Shown: positions 1 through 9,992, counted from the stretch's first letter. The stretch: 64,000 nucleotides of DNA from Micromonospora ureilytica (GCF_015751765.1 NZ_JADOTX010000001.1:6572001-6636000), one strand, 5' to 3'. Notes: a model not told the origin generated them from the letters alone. Numbers and translations: made by a program.

Positions 1-920
1 ACGGCAACACGGTGATGGCGCGCACCGACCTCGGTCGGTCGCAGCGCGTCGTGTTGGCCGGGCACCTCGACACGGTGCCGCTGAACAACAACTTCCCGTC
101 GACCATGCGCGGCGACCTGATGTACGGCTGCGGCACCTCCGACATGAAGTCCGGCACCGCGTACGCGCTGCACCTGGCGGTGACGCTGCCCGAGCCGCGC
201 TACGACGTGACGTACTTTTTCTACGAGGCCGAGGAGATCGAGTCCCGGTACAACGGCCTCAACCTCGTCGCCCAGGCGTTCCCGGAGTGGTTGCAGGCGG
301 ACTTCGCGGTGCTGCTGGAGCCGACGTACGGCATCGTCGAGGCGGGCTGCCAGGGCACCATGCGCTCGGTGGTCACCACGACCGGCGTACGCGCCCACTC
401 GGCGCGCTCCTGGCACGGGGTGAACGCCATCCACGCCGCCGGTGAGGTGCTGCGACGTCTCCAGACGTACGAGGCGCGCCGGGTCACCATCGACGGCTGC
501 GACTACCGCGAGGGCATGAACGCGGTCCGGATCAACGGCGGGGTGGCCGGCAACGTGGTCCCCGATCTCTGTCAGGTCGAGGTCAACTACCGGTTCGCCC
601 CGGATCGCACCCCGGCCGAGGCGGAGGCGCACCTGCGTGAGGTGTTCGCCGGCTTCGAGGTGACAGTCACCGACACGGCTGCCGGTGCCGCGCCCGGGCT
701 CGACGCGGCTCCCGCGAAGGAGTTCCTGGCGGCGGTCGGCGCCGCGCCGATCGGCAAGCTGGGCTGGACGGATGTGGCCCGGTTCGCGGCGATGGGCATC
801 CCCGCGCTGAACTTCGGGCCGGGCGACCCGAACCTCGCCCACCACCCCGACGAGCACGTCGAGATCAGCAAGATCCGCGACGGTGCGGCAACCCTGCACC
901 GCTGGCTGGCCCCGGCCTAA
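1..920 (+). CDS. dapE: Succinyl-diaminopimelate desuccinylase, 5' end outside window
   Basis: Hydrolyses N-succinyl-LL-2,6-diaminopimelate to succinate and LL-diaminopimelate in lysine and peptidoglycan precursor synthesis. The frame is open from base 3, so the N-terminus lies before the window; about 305 codons remain of a family usually near 355. M20 metallopeptidase features are visible: the zinc-binding His in GHLDTVP, the bridging Asp in TSDMKSG, the Glu pair in YEAEEIE, and a C-terminal His in LAHHPDEH. The middle of the protein is the lid/dimerisation domain. A GATC-ended inverted repeat follows the TAA stop after 23 bases. Another M20 amidohydrolase (acetylornithine deacetylase type) is the main alternative. 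Confidence 0.88.
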   Translation, partial: GNTVMARTDLGRSQRVVLAGHLDTVPLNNNFPSTMRGDLMYGCGTSDMKSGTAYALHLAVTLPEPRYDVTYFFYEAEEIESRYNGLNLVAQAFPEWLQADFAVLLEPTYGIVEAGCQGTMRSVVTTTGVRAHSARSWHGVNAIHAAGEVLRRLQTYEARRVTIDGCDYREGMNAVRINGGVAGNVVPDLCQVEVNYRFAPDRTPAEAEAHLREVFAGFEVTVTDTAAGAAPGLDAAPAKEFLAAVGAAPIGKLGWTDVARFAAMGIPALNFGPGDPNLAHHPDEHVEISKIRDGAATLHRWLAPA

Positions 921-943
921 CCCCGGCTCCCGCGCCCGTCGGT

Positions 944-998
944 GATCAAGAGGTTTGCGTCAGCCTGGCCCGTTGTCGGCGACGCAAACCTCTTGATC
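944..998. repeat. GATC-ended inverted repeat, copy 1
   Basis: Two perfectly complementary 18-base arms, GATCAAGAGGTTTGCGTC at 944-961 and its reverse complement at 981-998, flank a 19-base loop. It lies just after the dapE stop. It is one of four elements in the window whose arms begin and end with GATC. It could form a transcript hairpin, but no T-tract follows, so a role as terminator is uncertain. Confidence 0.85.
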
Positions 999-1269
999 GG
1001 CTCCGGAAGGTGTGGGGGAGGTGGGGGTTGGGTTCTGCTGGCGGGTGCGGCGGCGCTCGGCCACCACGTCTTGGATCCGTCGCTGCATCTGGCGACGAAT
1101 CCGGATCATCTCGCTGTTGCTGATCACGCTGTCTCCTCCCCCGAAGGCGCGCGCCGGGGCATACCCGGTATGTGAATAGTAAGACGTACGGGAGCGCCGA
1201 ATAGTTGCCCATGATCCCGAACTATTTCTCGGCGTCTGCGCCCCGCGTACCCGGCCGGTGCTGCTCCAC

Positions 1270-1281
1270 TACGGTTGGCCC
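1270..1281 (+). promoter_or_regulatory. -10 hexamer and leaderless start of the first LOG gene
   Basis: TACGGT at 1270-1275 lies six bases before the ATG at 1282, and no Shine-Dalgarno sequence is visible. This spacing predicts that transcription starts at or next to the A of the start codon. It also favours the ATG at 1282 over the GTG at 1258. Confidence 0.5.
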
Positions 1282-2148
1282 ATGAGCCAGAGCAACGGGC
1301 GGGAGGCCGGTCGCGGCCCGGGACAGGAGCGTCATCGCGGTGCGGTCACCCTTCGCAGGGGGTCGATCCCGAGCAGCACCGCGGACCAGCGGTTGCTGGA
1401 TTCGCGGGGGCGGGGCGACTGGAAGAGCAAGGACGCCTGGCGCGCGCTGCGCATCCTCGCCGAGTTCGTCGAGGGTTTCGACACCCTCGCCGACGTGCCG
1501 TCGGCGGTCAGCGTCTTCGGCTCCGCGCGCAGCGCGCCGGACAGCGTCGAGTGTCAGTTGGCCGAGCGGTTGGCCGGCGCGCTGGCCCGAGCCGGCTACG
1601 CGGTGATCACCGGAGGTGGGCCCGGAGTGATGGAGGCCGCCAACCGCGGCGCCAGCGAGGCCGGTGGGCTCTCCGTGGGGCTCGGCATCGAGCTTCCGTT
1701 CGAGCAGGGCATCAACGAGTGGGTCGACCTGGCCATCGACTTCCGCTACTTCTTCGCCCGCAAGACGATGTTCGTCAAGTACGCCCAGGCGTTCGTCGTG
1801 CTGCCCGGTGGGTTCGGCACCATGGACGAGCTGTTCGAGGCGCTCACCCTGGTGCAGACCGGCAAGGTCACCCGGTTCCCGGTGGTGCTCATGGGGGTCG
1901 CCTACTGGCAGGGCCTGCTGGACTGGCTGCGCGACACGATGGCCGCCACCGGCAAGATCGGGCCGGTCGACCTTGACCTCATCTGCCTCACCGACGACGT
2001 CAACGAGGCGGTCAAGTACATCGTCGAGGCGGAGGCCGCGCTCTCCGCCGAGCAGGAGGCGGTCCGGGAAGAAGCCGTCGCCCGCACCGGCGCAGCCCAG
2101 CAGGCCGCCGCCGAACAGGCCGCCGAGCAGCCCCGGGATCACGACTGA
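1282..2148 (+). CDS. LOG family (TIGR00730) Rossmann-fold protein, long form
   Basis: LOG family protein of 288 residues. Family members cleave nucleoside 5'-monophosphates, best known as cytokinin riboside 5'-monophosphate phosphoribohydrolases. Visible are TGGGPGVMEAANRGA (nucleotide-binding loop) and PGGFGTMDELFE, the PGGxGTxxE signature with the catalytic Glu. The first 65 or so residues are a polar extension, and the last 40 are Ala/Glu-rich and probably helical. The start is set by the adjacent -10 hexamer (leaderless). Its stop overlaps the next start as TGATG, so the two LOG paralogues are probably translationally coupled. The physiological substrate here is not known. Confidence 0.85.
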   Translation: MSQSNGREAGRGPGQERHRGAVTLRRGSIPSSTADQRLLDSRGRGDWKSKDAWRALRILAEFVEGFDTLADVPSAVSVFGSARSAPDSVECQLAERLAGALARAGYAVITGGGPGVMEAANRGASEAGGLSVGLGIELPFEQGINEWVDLAIDFRYFFARKTMFVKYAQAFVVLPGGFGTMDELFEALTLVQTGKVTRFPVVLMGVAYWQGLLDWLRDTMAATGKIGPVDLDLICLTDDVNEAVKYIVEAEAALSAEQEAVREEAVARTGAAQQAAAEQAAEQPRDHD

Positions 2149-2693
2149 TGGCGGCGATCTGCGTCTTCTGCGCCTCCTCTCGTACCCTCGATCAGCGCTG
2201 GTTGGACCTGGCCGCCGAGACTGGCGCGGAGCTTGCCCGGCGCGGGCACACGCTGGTCAGCGGTGGTGGCTGTGTCGGCATGATGGGCGCGCTGGCGGAC
2301 GGCGCCCGATCCGCCGGTGGGCGCACCGTCGGCGTGATCCCGCAGTCGCTCGTCGATCTGGAGGTCGCCGACCTGGCCTCGGACGAGCTGCTGGTGACCG
2401 ACTCGATGGCCAGCCGCAAGACCCTGATGATCGACAAGTCGGATGCCTTCCTCACCCTGCCCGGTGGGCTGGGCACCCTGGACGAGTTGTTCGAGGTCTG
2501 GACCACCGCCACCCTCGCCCTGCACACCAAGCCGATGGTGCTGATCGACACCGACGGGTTCTACCGCCCCCTGCTGGACTGGCTGGACACGCTGGCCGAC
2601 CAGACCTTCCTGAAGCCCGCCGGCCGCGACCTCCTGACGGTCACCACCACCGTCCAAGAGGCCCTGAACGTCCTGGAATCCCACCTAACCTAA
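2148..2693 (+). CDS. LOG family (TIGR00730) Rossmann-fold protein, short form
   Basis: LOG-type nucleoside monophosphate phosphoribohydrolase homologue of 181 residues, the usual length for the family. It opens with AAICVFCASS, typical of short LOG proteins, and carries SGGGCVGMMGALADGA and PGGLGTLDELFE with the catalytic Arg/Glu region. The ATG overlaps the stop of the upstream paralogue by one base, so the two are an operon. The pair of long and short forms suggests two related or hetero-oligomeric enzymes, which is inference. The name lysine decarboxylase sometimes given to this family is outdated. Confidence 0.87.
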   Translation: MAAICVFCASSRTLDQRWLDLAAETGAELARRGHTLVSGGGCVGMMGALADGARSAGGRTVGVIPQSLVDLEVADLASDELLVTDSMASRKTLMIDKSDAFLTLPGGLGTLDELFEVWTTATLALHTKPMVLIDTDGFYRPLLDWLDTLADQTFLKPAGRDLLTVTTTVQEALNVLESHLT

Positions 2694-2726
2694 CCCCCAC
2701 CCCAGCCCCCCCGCCTCTTCCGGGTT

Positions 2727-2781
2727 GATCATGGAGTTGGCGACGTCGCTGTCGGCGTGTCGCGCCGCTAACTTCATGATC
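2727..2781. repeat. GATC-ended inverted repeat, copy 2 (imperfect)
   Basis: Arms of 19 bases, 2727-2745 (beginning GATCATGGAGTT) and 2763-2781 (ending AACTTCATGATC), match at 16 of 19 positions around a 17-base loop. The element lies between the short LOG gene and adnA. The outer GATCATG/CATGATC ends are exact and the three mismatches are internal. Confidence 0.75.
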
Positions 2782-2807
2782 GGCGGGGGTGGATGGGGTG
2801 CGGTGGT

Positions 2808-2834
2808 GGGGTTGGGGTTGGGGTTTGGGGTGGG
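2808..2834 (+). other. G-quadruplex motif upstream of adnA
   Basis: Four runs of four G (2808-2811, 2814-2817, 2820-2823, 2827-2830) are separated by TT, TT and TTT, followed by T and GGG. This telomere-like array fits the strictest intramolecular G-quadruplex patterns. It is on the coding strand, ending 28 bases before the adnA ATG, so it could form in the displaced strand or in the mRNA leader. Confidence 0.7.
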
Positions 2835-2862
2835 TGTCGTATGGGTCTGATGGGATGAGCTG

Positions 2863-5800
2863 ATGCAGGCGTACCGGTTGGTGCGGCGGCCCGGAGGGCC
2901 GGCGCGGGAGGGCGGGGGGACGCCTGACCGTGCTTCCGTGCCTGGCAGCGGCGGCACGTCTGGGGGCGTTGTCGGCGCGGCGGGTGGGCCCGACGGCGTG
3001 GCCGGGCCCGCGCCGGCGGTCGGCGGCAGCGGCTGGCGGGTCGATCGGGTGCAGGCCGAGGTGGTCGGGCACACCGACGGGCCGATGCTCGTGCTCGGAG
3101 GCCCGGGCACCGGCAAGACCAGCACGCTTGTCGAGGCGGTCGCCGCCCGGGTGGCCGAGGGGGTCGACCCCGAACGGATCCTCGTGCTGACCTTCGGCCG
3201 CCGAGGCGCCACCGCGCTGCGGCAGCGCATCGAGGCCCGGATCGCGCAGGACGGCCACCGGGTGCTGCGCGAGCCGCTGGTGCGCACCTTCCCGGCGTAC
3301 GCCTTCGGGTTGCTCCGCCGCGCCGCCGCCGAGCGGGGCGAACCGTCGCCCCGGCTGCTCACCGGCCCCGAGCAGGATCTGATCATCCGTGAGCTGCTGG
3401 ACGTGGTGGGCGAGGAGCCCGAGGACGACCCGATCGGCTGGCCGACCGACCTGCGCCCCGCCCTACGGACCCGGGCGTTCGCCGGCCAGCTGCGCGACCT
3501 GCTCATGCGCGCCGCCGAACGCGGCGTGGGCCCGATCGACCTGGCCCGGCTGGGTGAGAAGCTAGGCCGCGCCGACTGGCCGGCCGCCGCCCGCTTCCTC
3601 CGGGAGTACGTCGCAGTGCTCGCGCTGCGCGACGTCAGCAACCGAGGCTCCATCGCGTACGACCCGGCGGAGCTGGTCCGGGCGGCCACCGGGCTGCTGC
3701 GCGACGACGAGGAGTTGCTGGCCGCCGAGCGCCGCCGCCTCGCCCACGTCTACCTCGACGAGTTGGCCGACACCGACCCCGCCCAACTGGAGTTGCTCTC
3801 GGTCATCGCGGGCGGGGGCAAGTCCCTGGTCGCGTTCGCCGACCCGGATTCCTCCACGTACGCCTTCCGGGGCGCCGATCCGGCCGGGGTGGCGATGTTC
3901 CCGCACCGCTTCCGGACGGCTTCCGGCGCGCCGGCCGCGCAGGTGCTGCTGACCACGTCGTACCGTGCCGGGCCGGATCTGCTCGCGGCGATCGCCCGGC
4001 TGGGTCGCCGGCTGCGGGGTCCGGCCGCGCACCGCCGGCTGCACCCCCTGCCGGACGCGCCGCCCGGCGTGGTCGAGGTGCACACGTTCCGCTCGGCGAC
4101 CAGCGAGGCCGCCTGGTTGGCCCACGCGCTGCGTTCGGCTCACCTGCTCGACGGCGTGCCCTGGTCGCGGATGGCGGTGCTGGTGCGGTCGACCGCGTTG
4201 CAGCTGCCCACCCTGCGACGGGCCCTGCACGCCGCCGGCGTACCCACTGTGGTGCACGGGGAGGATCTGCCCCTGCACCTGCAACCGGCGGTCGCGCCGC
4301 TGCTGCTCCTGCTGCGCTGCGCCTTGGAGCCGGAACGACTCGACGAGGAGGCGGCCGTCGCACTGCTGCACTCGTCACTGGGCGGGGCCGACCCGCTGGC
4401 CGAGCGGCGGCTGCGGCAGGGCCTGCGCGCGCTCGCGTTGGCCGGCGGTGACCGACGCCCCTCCGGGGAGCTGATCGTCGAGGCGTTGCAGGACCCGGAG
4501 GAGTTGGCGGGCATCGAGCGGCGCTGGGCGGAGCCGGCGCAGGCGGTGGCCGGGCTGCTGGCCATCGCACGCGAAGCCGCCGCCCGGCCGGGTTCGACCG
4601 CCGAGGACGTGCTCTGGGCCGTCTGGCACGCCAGTGGTCTCGCCGAGCGGTGGGCCGGCGCGATCAACCAGGGGCGCCCGGAGGCCGGCGAGGGCGACCT
4701 GGCCCGGCGGCGGCGGGCCGAGGCCGCCGACCGCGACCTGGACGCCGTGCTGGTCCTCTTCGACGCGGCGGCCCGGTTCACCGACCGGCTGCCGGGCGCG
4801 CGCGCCGAGGTCTTCCTCGACCACGTGCTCGCCCAGGACCTGCCGGCCGACACCATCGCGCCGACCGCCGACCGGGGTGCGGCGGTACGCCTGCTCACCG
4901 CGCACGCCGCGAAGGGCCTGGAATGGGATCTCGTCGCGGTGGCCGGCGTACAGGAGGGCATCTGGCCGGACCTGCGACTACGCGGCAGCCTGCTCGGCTC
5001 CGAGCGACTGGTCGACGTGCTGGCCGGCCGGTCGGTCGACGGCGCGACAGCGGCGAACGTGGTGGGTCAGACCTCAGCGTTGCTGGACGAGGAGCGTCGG
5101 CTCTTCCACGTCGCCATCAGCCGGGCCCGGCACCGACTGCTGGTCAGCGCCGTGGCGTCGGCCGCCGTCGGCGGTGACGATCACGAGGAGCAGCCGAGCC
5201 GGTTCCTGCACGAGCTGGGCCCGAGCACCCCGCCCACGCCGCCGAGCACCCCGCCCACGCCGCCGAGCACGCCCGGCCCCCCGCCCACGCCGCCGACAGC
5301 GCCCGGCCCGCCGCCCGGTCCACGCAGCGAGCCGTCCTCGGGCGGCACCGGAGGCGGTGCTGCGGGCGAGACCGGTGATGAGGAGCCGGACCGCCCCGGG
5401 GCACTGCCGGTGACCCGTCCACCTCGGGCGCTCACCCTGCCGGCGTTGGTCGCGGAACTGCGTACCGCCATCACCGACCCGGCCGCCCCGGCGGCCCGGC
5501 GGCGCGCCGCGGCGGCCGAACTCGCCCGGCTCGCCGCCGCCGGGGTGCCCGGCGCGCACCCCGACGACTGGTGGGGGTTGCGGGTGCTCTCCGACGACCG
5601 GCCGCTCGTCGACGACGGAGACCCGGTGCGGGTCACCCCGTCGGCCATGGAGAGCGCCCTGCGGTGCAGCCTCCGCTGGCTGCTGGAACGGCATGGCGGC
5701 AGCGGCCCGACCAGCACCGCGCAGGGAGTCGGCAACTTGGTGCACGCTGCCGCGATGCTCGCCGAGGACGCCAGTGCCGACCGCGGCGCGCTGCTCGACT

Positions 5801-6426
5801 ACGTGGCGGCCCGGTTCGACGCGATCGAGCTGGCGGCCCGGTGGATGGCCGGGCCGGAGCGGGAACGCGCCGAGGCGATGGTCGACAAGTTGCTGCGCTG
5901 GCTGGCCACCAACCCGCGTCGGTTGCTCGCGATCGAGCACGAGTTCGCCGTCCGCCTGGATGATCCGAATCGGCCCGTCGACCTGACCGGTCGGGTCGAC
6001 CGGCTGGAGGTCGACGAGGCCGGGCGGCTCGTGGTGATCGACCTGAAGACCGGCAAGTCCACAGCTGTCACCGGCAGCGACCTGGCGGAACACCCACAGC
6101 TCGGCGCCTACCAGGCGGCGGTGGAGGCGGGGGCGTTCGCCGAGTTCGGTGACGAGTCCGGGGGTGCCGCGCTGGTGCAGCTCGGGACCACCGCCAAGGA
6201 CGCCAGGGAGCAGAACCAGCCGGCGGCCAGCGAGGGGCCGGCGGCCGGTTGGGCGACCGCGCTGGTCCGGCGGACCGCCGATACGATGGCAGCCGCCACG
6301 TTCGCCGCGGTGGCCAACTCGAAGTGCCGGGTCTGCCCGGTGCGCACCAGCTGCCCGGTCTCCGGGCAGGGCCGCCAGGTCGTCGAGCCGCCCACCGTCC
6401 GGCGCGCCCGTGAGGGTGAGGAGTGA
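2863..6426 (+). CDS. adnA: AdnA: UvrD-like helicase with iron-staple RecB-type nuclease
   Basis: One subunit of the actinobacterial AdnAB motor-nuclease, which resects double-strand breaks before recombination. In this 1187-residue protein, Walker A (GGPGTGKTS) lies near residue 78, a DELAD motif II near 299, and helicase motif VI (HVAISRARHRLL) near 745. A Pro/Thr/Ser linker coded by tandem repeats follows at about 785-820. The C-terminal nuclease carries VIDLKTGKS near 1056. Cys in ALRCSLRW (about 934) and CRVCPVRTSC (about 1155) form the 1+3 cysteine set of an Fe-S staple as in AddB. Motif III reads DPDSSTYAFRGAD, with the usual Gln replaced by Ser. Its stop lies inside a degenerate copy of the junction repeat before adnB. 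Confidence 0.9.
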   Translation: MQAYRLVRRPGGPAREGGGTPDRASVPGSGGTSGGVVGAAGGPDGVAGPAPAVGGSGWRVDRVQAEVVGHTDGPMLVLGGPGTGKTSTLVEAVAARVAEGVDPERILVLTFGRRGATALRQRIEARIAQDGHRVLREPLVRTFPAYAFGLLRRAAAERGEPSPRLLTGPEQDLIIRELLDVVGEEPEDDPIGWPTDLRPALRTRAFAGQLRDLLMRAAERGVGPIDLARLGEKLGRADWPAAARFLREYVAVLALRDVSNRGSIAYDPAELVRAATGLLRDDEELLAAERRRLAHVYLDELADTDPAQLELLSVIAGGGKSLVAFADPDSSTYAFRGADPAGVAMFPHRFRTASGAPAAQVLLTTSYRAGPDLLAAIARLGRRLRGPAAHRRLHPLPDAPPGVVEVHTFRSATSEAAWLAHALRSAHLLDGVPWSRMAVLVRSTALQLPTLRRALHAAGVPTVVHGEDLPLHLQPAVAPLLLLLRCALEPERLDEEAAVALLHSSLGGADPLAERRLRQGLRALALAGGDRRPSGELIVEALQDPEELAGIERRWAEPAQAVAGLLAIAREAAARPGSTAEDVLWAVWHASGLAERWAGAINQGRPEAGEGDLARRRRAEAADRDLDAVLVLFDAAARFTDRLPGARAEVFLDHVLAQDLPADTIAPTADRGAAVRLLTAHAAKGLEWDLVAVAGVQEGIWPDLRLRGSLLGSERLVDVLAGRSVDGATAANVVGQTSALLDEERRLFHVAISRARHRLLVSAVASAAVGGDDHEEQPSRFLHELGPSTPPTPPSTPPTPPSTPGPPPTPPTAPGPPPGPRSEPSSGGTGGGAAGETGDEEPDRPGALPVTRPPRALTLPALVAELRTAITDPAAPAARRRAAAAELARLAAAGVPGAHPDDWWGLRVLSDDRPLVDDGDPVRVTPSAMESALRCSLRWLLERHGGSGPTSTAQGVGNLVHAAAMLAEDASADRGALLDYVAARFDAIELAARWMAGPERERAEAMVDKLLRWLATNPRRLLAIEHEFAVRLDDPNRPVDLTGRVDRLEVDEAGRLVVIDLKTGKSTAVTGSDLAEHPQLGAYQAAVEAGAFAEFGDESGGAALVQLGTTAKDAREQNQPAASEGPAAGWATALVRRTADTMAAATFAAVANSKCRVCPVRTSCPVSGQGRQVVEPPTVRRAREGEE
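5218..5332 (+). repeat. Proline-linker minisatellite inside adnA
   Basis: Tandem copies of an 18-21 base unit based on GAGCACCCCGCCCACGCCGCC code for repeated STPPTPP and related tripeptides between the helicase and nuclease halves of AdnA. The unit length is a multiple of three, so copy number can change without a frameshift. Confidence 0.75.
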
Positions 6427-6508
6427 TCTTGCGAGCCCAGTCACGACCTGGGACGGCACCCGTGAGGGCAAGGAGTGCGCCGGTGTTGGGAACCGAGACG
6501 GCACGGTG
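6412..6508 (+). repeat. Degenerate junction repeats between adnA and adnB
   Basis: Two diverged copies of the element seen at 18351-18460: one begins GTGAGGGTGAGGAGTGA and keeps TTGCGAGCCC and an AGTC block, the other begins GTGAGGGCAAGGAGTG. The adnA stop TGA (6424-6426) is part of the first copy and the adnB GTG (6506) closes the second. The similarity to the 50-bp element is by eye. Confidence 0.55.
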
Positions 6509-9500
6509 AGTCAGCCCACCCTGTTCGGCGCGGGTCCCGCGCCGACGCCCCGGCTCGCGGACTCCGGCCCCCGGTACACGCCTGTGGAGCTGGCCAAGCT
6601 GCTGCGGTTGCCGGCGCCCACCCGGGAGCAGGCCGCGATCATCGCCGCCCCGGTGGAGCCGCTGCTGGTGGTCGCGGGCGCCGGGTCGGGCAAGACCGAG
6701 ACGATGGCCGCGCGGGTGGTCTGGCTGGTGGCCAACTCGTACGTGCGGCCGGAGCAGATCCTCGGGTTGACCTTCACCCGCAAGGCGGCCGGCGAGCTGG
6801 CCCATCGCGTACGGGCCCGGCTCGACCAGCTGATCCGCCGCCTCGGCCGGCAGGGACGGGACCCGCTGGACGATCCGCTCGCGGGCGAGCCCACCGTCTC
6901 CACCTACCACTCGTACGCGGGGCGGATCGTCACCGAGCACGGGCTGCGGGCCGGCTACGAGCCGTCCACCCGGCTGCTCACCGAGGCGTCCCGCTGGCAG
7001 TTGGTCGACCTGCTGGTGCGCAACTACGACGGCGACATGTCCGAGGTGGACCGGATGCCGAGCACCATCACCGACGCGGTGCTGGCGCTCGCCGGGGAGT
7101 TGGACGAGCATCTGGTCGCGCCGGACGACCTGGCGGCCTGGACCGGTCGGTTCTTCGCCGAGGTGCAGTCCCGGCCGGGTCGGGTGTACGCCGACGTGCG
7201 CAAGGCACTCGGCCTCCAGCAGACCCGGTTGCGCCTGTTGCCGCTGGTGCGGGCGTACGCCCGGCGCAAGGAGGACTTCGAGGCGATGGACTTCGCCGAC
7301 CAGCTCGCCCGGGCGGCCCGGGTGGCCCGGGACCACCCGGGGGTCGGTGTGATCGAGCGGGACCGCTTCCGGGTGGTGCTGCTCGACGAGTACCAGGACA
7401 CCAGCCACGCCCAGGTGGTGTTGCTCAACGCCCTGTTCGGCGGTGGGCACCCGGTGACCGCGGTGGGCGACCCGTGCCAGTCGATCTACGGCTGGAGGGG
7501 GGCCAGCGCGGGCACCCTGGACCGGTTCCCCACCGAGTTCGCCCGCGCCAACGGTGAGCCGGCCCCGGCGCTGGGGCTCACCACGAGTTGGCGCAACCGA
7601 CCGGAGATCCTCCGGGTGGCGAACGCGCTCTCCACCCCGCTGCGGGCGGCGGGTGCCCGGGTTCCGGAGCTGCGCTCCGCGCTGACCGTCCGGGACCCGA
7701 TCCCGCACCGCAGCCCGAGCGGTGCGGCCGGCGGCACGGTGCACTGCGCGATGCTGCCCACGTACGCCGACGAGGCCGACTGGATCGCCGACAGCGTGCT
7801 CGCAGCCTGGCGCGGGGCGGCCGGGATGCCGGGCGCGGCCCCGGAGCACATCCCGGTGGCGCAGCGCCCGACGACCGCCGTGCTGGTCCGGGTCCGCAGC
7901 CAGATCCCGGCGATCGAGTCGGCGCTGCGTGCGCGGGGCCTTCCGGTCGAGGTGGTCGGGCTGGGTGGCCTGCTGGACACCCCCGAGGTACGCGACGTGG
8001 TGTGCACGCTGCGGGTGCTGGCCGACCCGACAGATGGCGCGGCGCTGCTGCGGTTGCTCACCGGCGCCCGTTGGCGGATCGGGCCGCGTGACCTGGTGGC
8101 GTTGCACCGACGGGCTCGGGCCATCGCGAACGCCCGGCGACAGGTGGCCGCCGACGACGACGCCGCCGAGATCAGCCCCGACCTGTTGGACGAGGCGACC
8201 CTGGTGGAGGCGTTGGCCGACCTCGGGCCGGCGCAGGCGTACTCGGCGGAGGGTTTCGCGCGGCTGCGCGCGTACGGCCGGGAGTTGGCGCTGCTGCGCT
8301 ACCGACTGGACCAGGCGCTGCCGGACCTTATCGCGGACATCGAGCGGACCATCGGCCTGGACGTGGAGGTCGCGGTGCGGGCCGGCCGGGACGGCGCCGG
8401 CGACGCGGGCCTGGCCCGGGGGCATCTGGACGCGCTCGGCGACGTGGCGGCGCGGTTCAGCGGGGAGACGCCCGGCGCGACCCTGTCCGGCTTCCTGTCC
8501 TACCTGGCCGCCGCCGAGGACGAGGAGCGTGGTCTCGCGCCGGGTGAGGTCGAGGTGGTGGACGGCGCGGTGCAGGTGGTCACCGCGCACGCGGCCAAGG
8601 GCCTGGAGTGGGACGTGGTGGCGGTGGCCGGGCTCAGTCGTGGGCTGTGGCCGGGGCCGGTGCGCAACTCCGACCACTGGCTGGGTGGGCTGGGCGTGCT
8701 GCCGTTCCCGCTGCGCGGCGACGCCGACGGGCTGCCGGAGCTGGCGCTCGACGAGGCGGAGGACCAGCGGGCCGTGGCGCGGGCGGTGACCGACTTCACC
8801 GACGCGTGGCGGGCCCACGACGAGCGGGAGGAACGCCGGCTGACGTACGTGGCGGTGACCCGGCCGCGCCGGCTGCTGCTCTGCTCCGGCTACTGGTGGG
8901 GGGAGGGCACGAAGCGACCGCGGGGTCCGTCGGTCTTCCTGCGTGAGATGTACGACGCCTGCCTCGACGGCGGGCCGGGGCACCTGATCGACGCGTGGGC
9001 GCCGGAGCCGACCCCCGACGCGACGAACCCCACGGCCGAGGTGGTGCTTCGCGCGGAGTGGCCGGCCGACCCGCTGGGCGGTCGCCGGCCGGCGTTGGCC
9101 GAGGCGGCCGGGCTGGTACGTCGCCTGATGGCCGACGGTCCGGCGGCGGCGCTTCCGGGGCCGGTCGGGCCGGTGCTTGCCGGGCCGGTGACGGCGCACG
9201 GGTCGGAGGTCGAGCTGGCCGAGCCGGTTGAGCCGGAGGTGGATCCGGAGGTGGCGCGCTGGCAGCGCGAGGCGGACCTGCTGTTGGCGGAGCGCGCCGA
9301 GCTGACCCGGCTCTCCGGTGCGGTCGAGGTGGCTCTGCCCGGGGCGCTGAGCGTCACCCAACTGGTCGCGTTGCGGCGCGATCCGGCGGCGCTGGCCCGT
9401 ACGCTGCGTCGCCCGGTGCCGACCGAACCCAACCCGTACGCCCGTCGAGGCACCGCCTTCCACGCCTGGTTGGAGCAGCGCTTCGGAGCCGACCGTCTGT

Positions 9501-9943
9501 TGGACCTGGACGAGCTGCCCGGCGCGGCCGACGCCGACGCCGCACCCGACGAGGCTCTGGTCGAGCTTCAGGAGCGGTTCCTGGCCAGCGAGTGGGCCGA
9601 CCGGTCACCGGTGGAGGTGGAGGTGCCGTTCGCCACTGTGATCGCCGGAGTGGTGGTGCGGGGCCGGATGGACGCGGTCTTCGCGCGGCCGGGTGGTCGG
9701 TTCGACGTGGTCGACTGGAAGACCGGCGCGCAGCCCACCGGGTCGGCGGCCGAGGTGGCCGCCGTGCAGCTGGCCGTGTACCGGCTGGCCTGGGCGGAGC
9801 TGGCCGGTGTGCCGGTCGACCGGGTGGGCGCGGCGTTCCATTACGTCCGACACGGGGTGACCGTCCGGCCCGCCGATCTGCTGGATGTGACGGGCCTCAC
9901 GGCCATGATCGCCCAGTTGCCCGAGGATTCTGCCCGAAGTTGA
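6506..9943 (+). CDS. adnB: AdnB: UvrD-like helicase with RecB-type nuclease
   Basis: Second AdnAB subunit, 1145 residues (the mycobacterial protein is near 1100). In mycobacteria AdnB supplies the main ATP-driven motor. Walker A ([10 protein letters not shown]) is near residue 58, motif [11 protein letters not shown] near 293, motif [16 protein letters not shown] near 322, [10 protein letters not shown] near 693 and motif [14 protein letters not shown] near 777. The C-terminal nuclease carries VVDWKTGAQ near 1068; unlike AdnA it has no CxxC iron-sulfur set. GTG 6506 is chosen because earlier in-frame starts run into adnA. It lies 79 bases after the adnA stop, in one transcript. The last codons overlap the -35 of the cold-shock gene. 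Confidence 0.9.
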   Translation: MSQPTLFGAGPAPTPRLADSGPRYTPVELAKLLRLPAPTREQAAIIAAPVEPLLVVAGAGSGKTETMAARVVWLVANSYVRPEQILGLTFTRKAAGELAHRVRARLDQLIRRLGRQGRDPLDDPLAGEPTVSTYHSYAGRIVTEHGLRAGYEPSTRLLTEASRWQLVDLLVRNYDGDMSEVDRMPSTITDAVLALAGELDEHLVAPDDLAAWTGRFFAEVQSRPGRVYADVRKALGLQQTRLRLLPLVRAYARRKEDFEAMDFADQLARAARVARDHPGVGVIERDRFRVVLLDEYQDTSHAQVVLLNALFGGGHPVTAVGDPCQSIYGWRGASAGTLDRFPTEFARANGEPAPALGLTTSWRNRPEILRVANALSTPLRAAGARVPELRSALTVRDPIPHRSPSGAAGGTVHCAMLPTYADEADWIADSVLAAWRGAAGMPGAAPEHIPVAQRPTTAVLVRVRSQIPAIESALRARGLPVEVVGLGGLLDTPEVRDVVCTLRVLADPTDGAALLRLLTGARWRIGPRDLVALHRRARAIANARRQVAADDDAAEISPDLLDEATLVEALADLGPAQAYSAEGFARLRAYGRELALLRYRLDQALPDLIADIERTIGLDVEVAVRAGRDGAGDAGLARGHLDALGDVAARFSGETPGATLSGFLSYLAAAEDEERGLAPGEVEVVDGAVQVVTAHAAKGLEWDVVAVAGLSRGLWPGPVRNSDHWLGGLGVLPFPLRGDADGLPELALDEAEDQRAVARAVTDFTDAWRAHDEREERRLTYVAVTRPRRLLLCSGYWWGEGTKRPRGPSVFLREMYDACLDGGPGHLIDAWAPEPTPDATNPTAEVVLRAEWPADPLGGRRPALAEAAGLVRRLMADGPAAALPGPVGPVLAGPVTAHGSEVELAEPVEPEVDPEVARWQREADLLLAERAELTRLSGAVEVALPGALSVTQLVALRRDPAALARTLRRPVPTEPNPYARRGTAFHAWLEQRFGADRLLDLDELPGAADADAAPDEALVELQERFLASEWADRSPVEVEVPFATVIAGVVVRGRMDAVFARPGGRFDVVDWKTGAQPTGSAAEVAAVQLAVYRLAWAELAGVPVDRVGAAFHYVRHGVTVRPADLLDVTGLTAMIAQLPEDSARS

Positions 9944-9970
9944 CCACTGCGGGGAAAACCGTGGTAGGTT
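9940..9970 (+). promoter_or_regulatory. Cold-shock gene promoter
   Basis: TTGACC (9940-9945) and TAGGTT (9965-9970) are separated by 19 bases, a reasonable SigA-type promoter that overlaps the adnB stop codon. It would start an mRNA near 9977, giving a leader of about 190 bases. Confidence 0.5.
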
Positions 9971-9992
9971 GAACGGGTTGCAGTTTTGGTTA

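Noticed and set aside
6068..9463. A minus-strand open frame of about 1130 codons.
   Set aside because: Antisense to adnB, Arg/Gln/His-rich and without motifs; codon third positions fit the plus strand.
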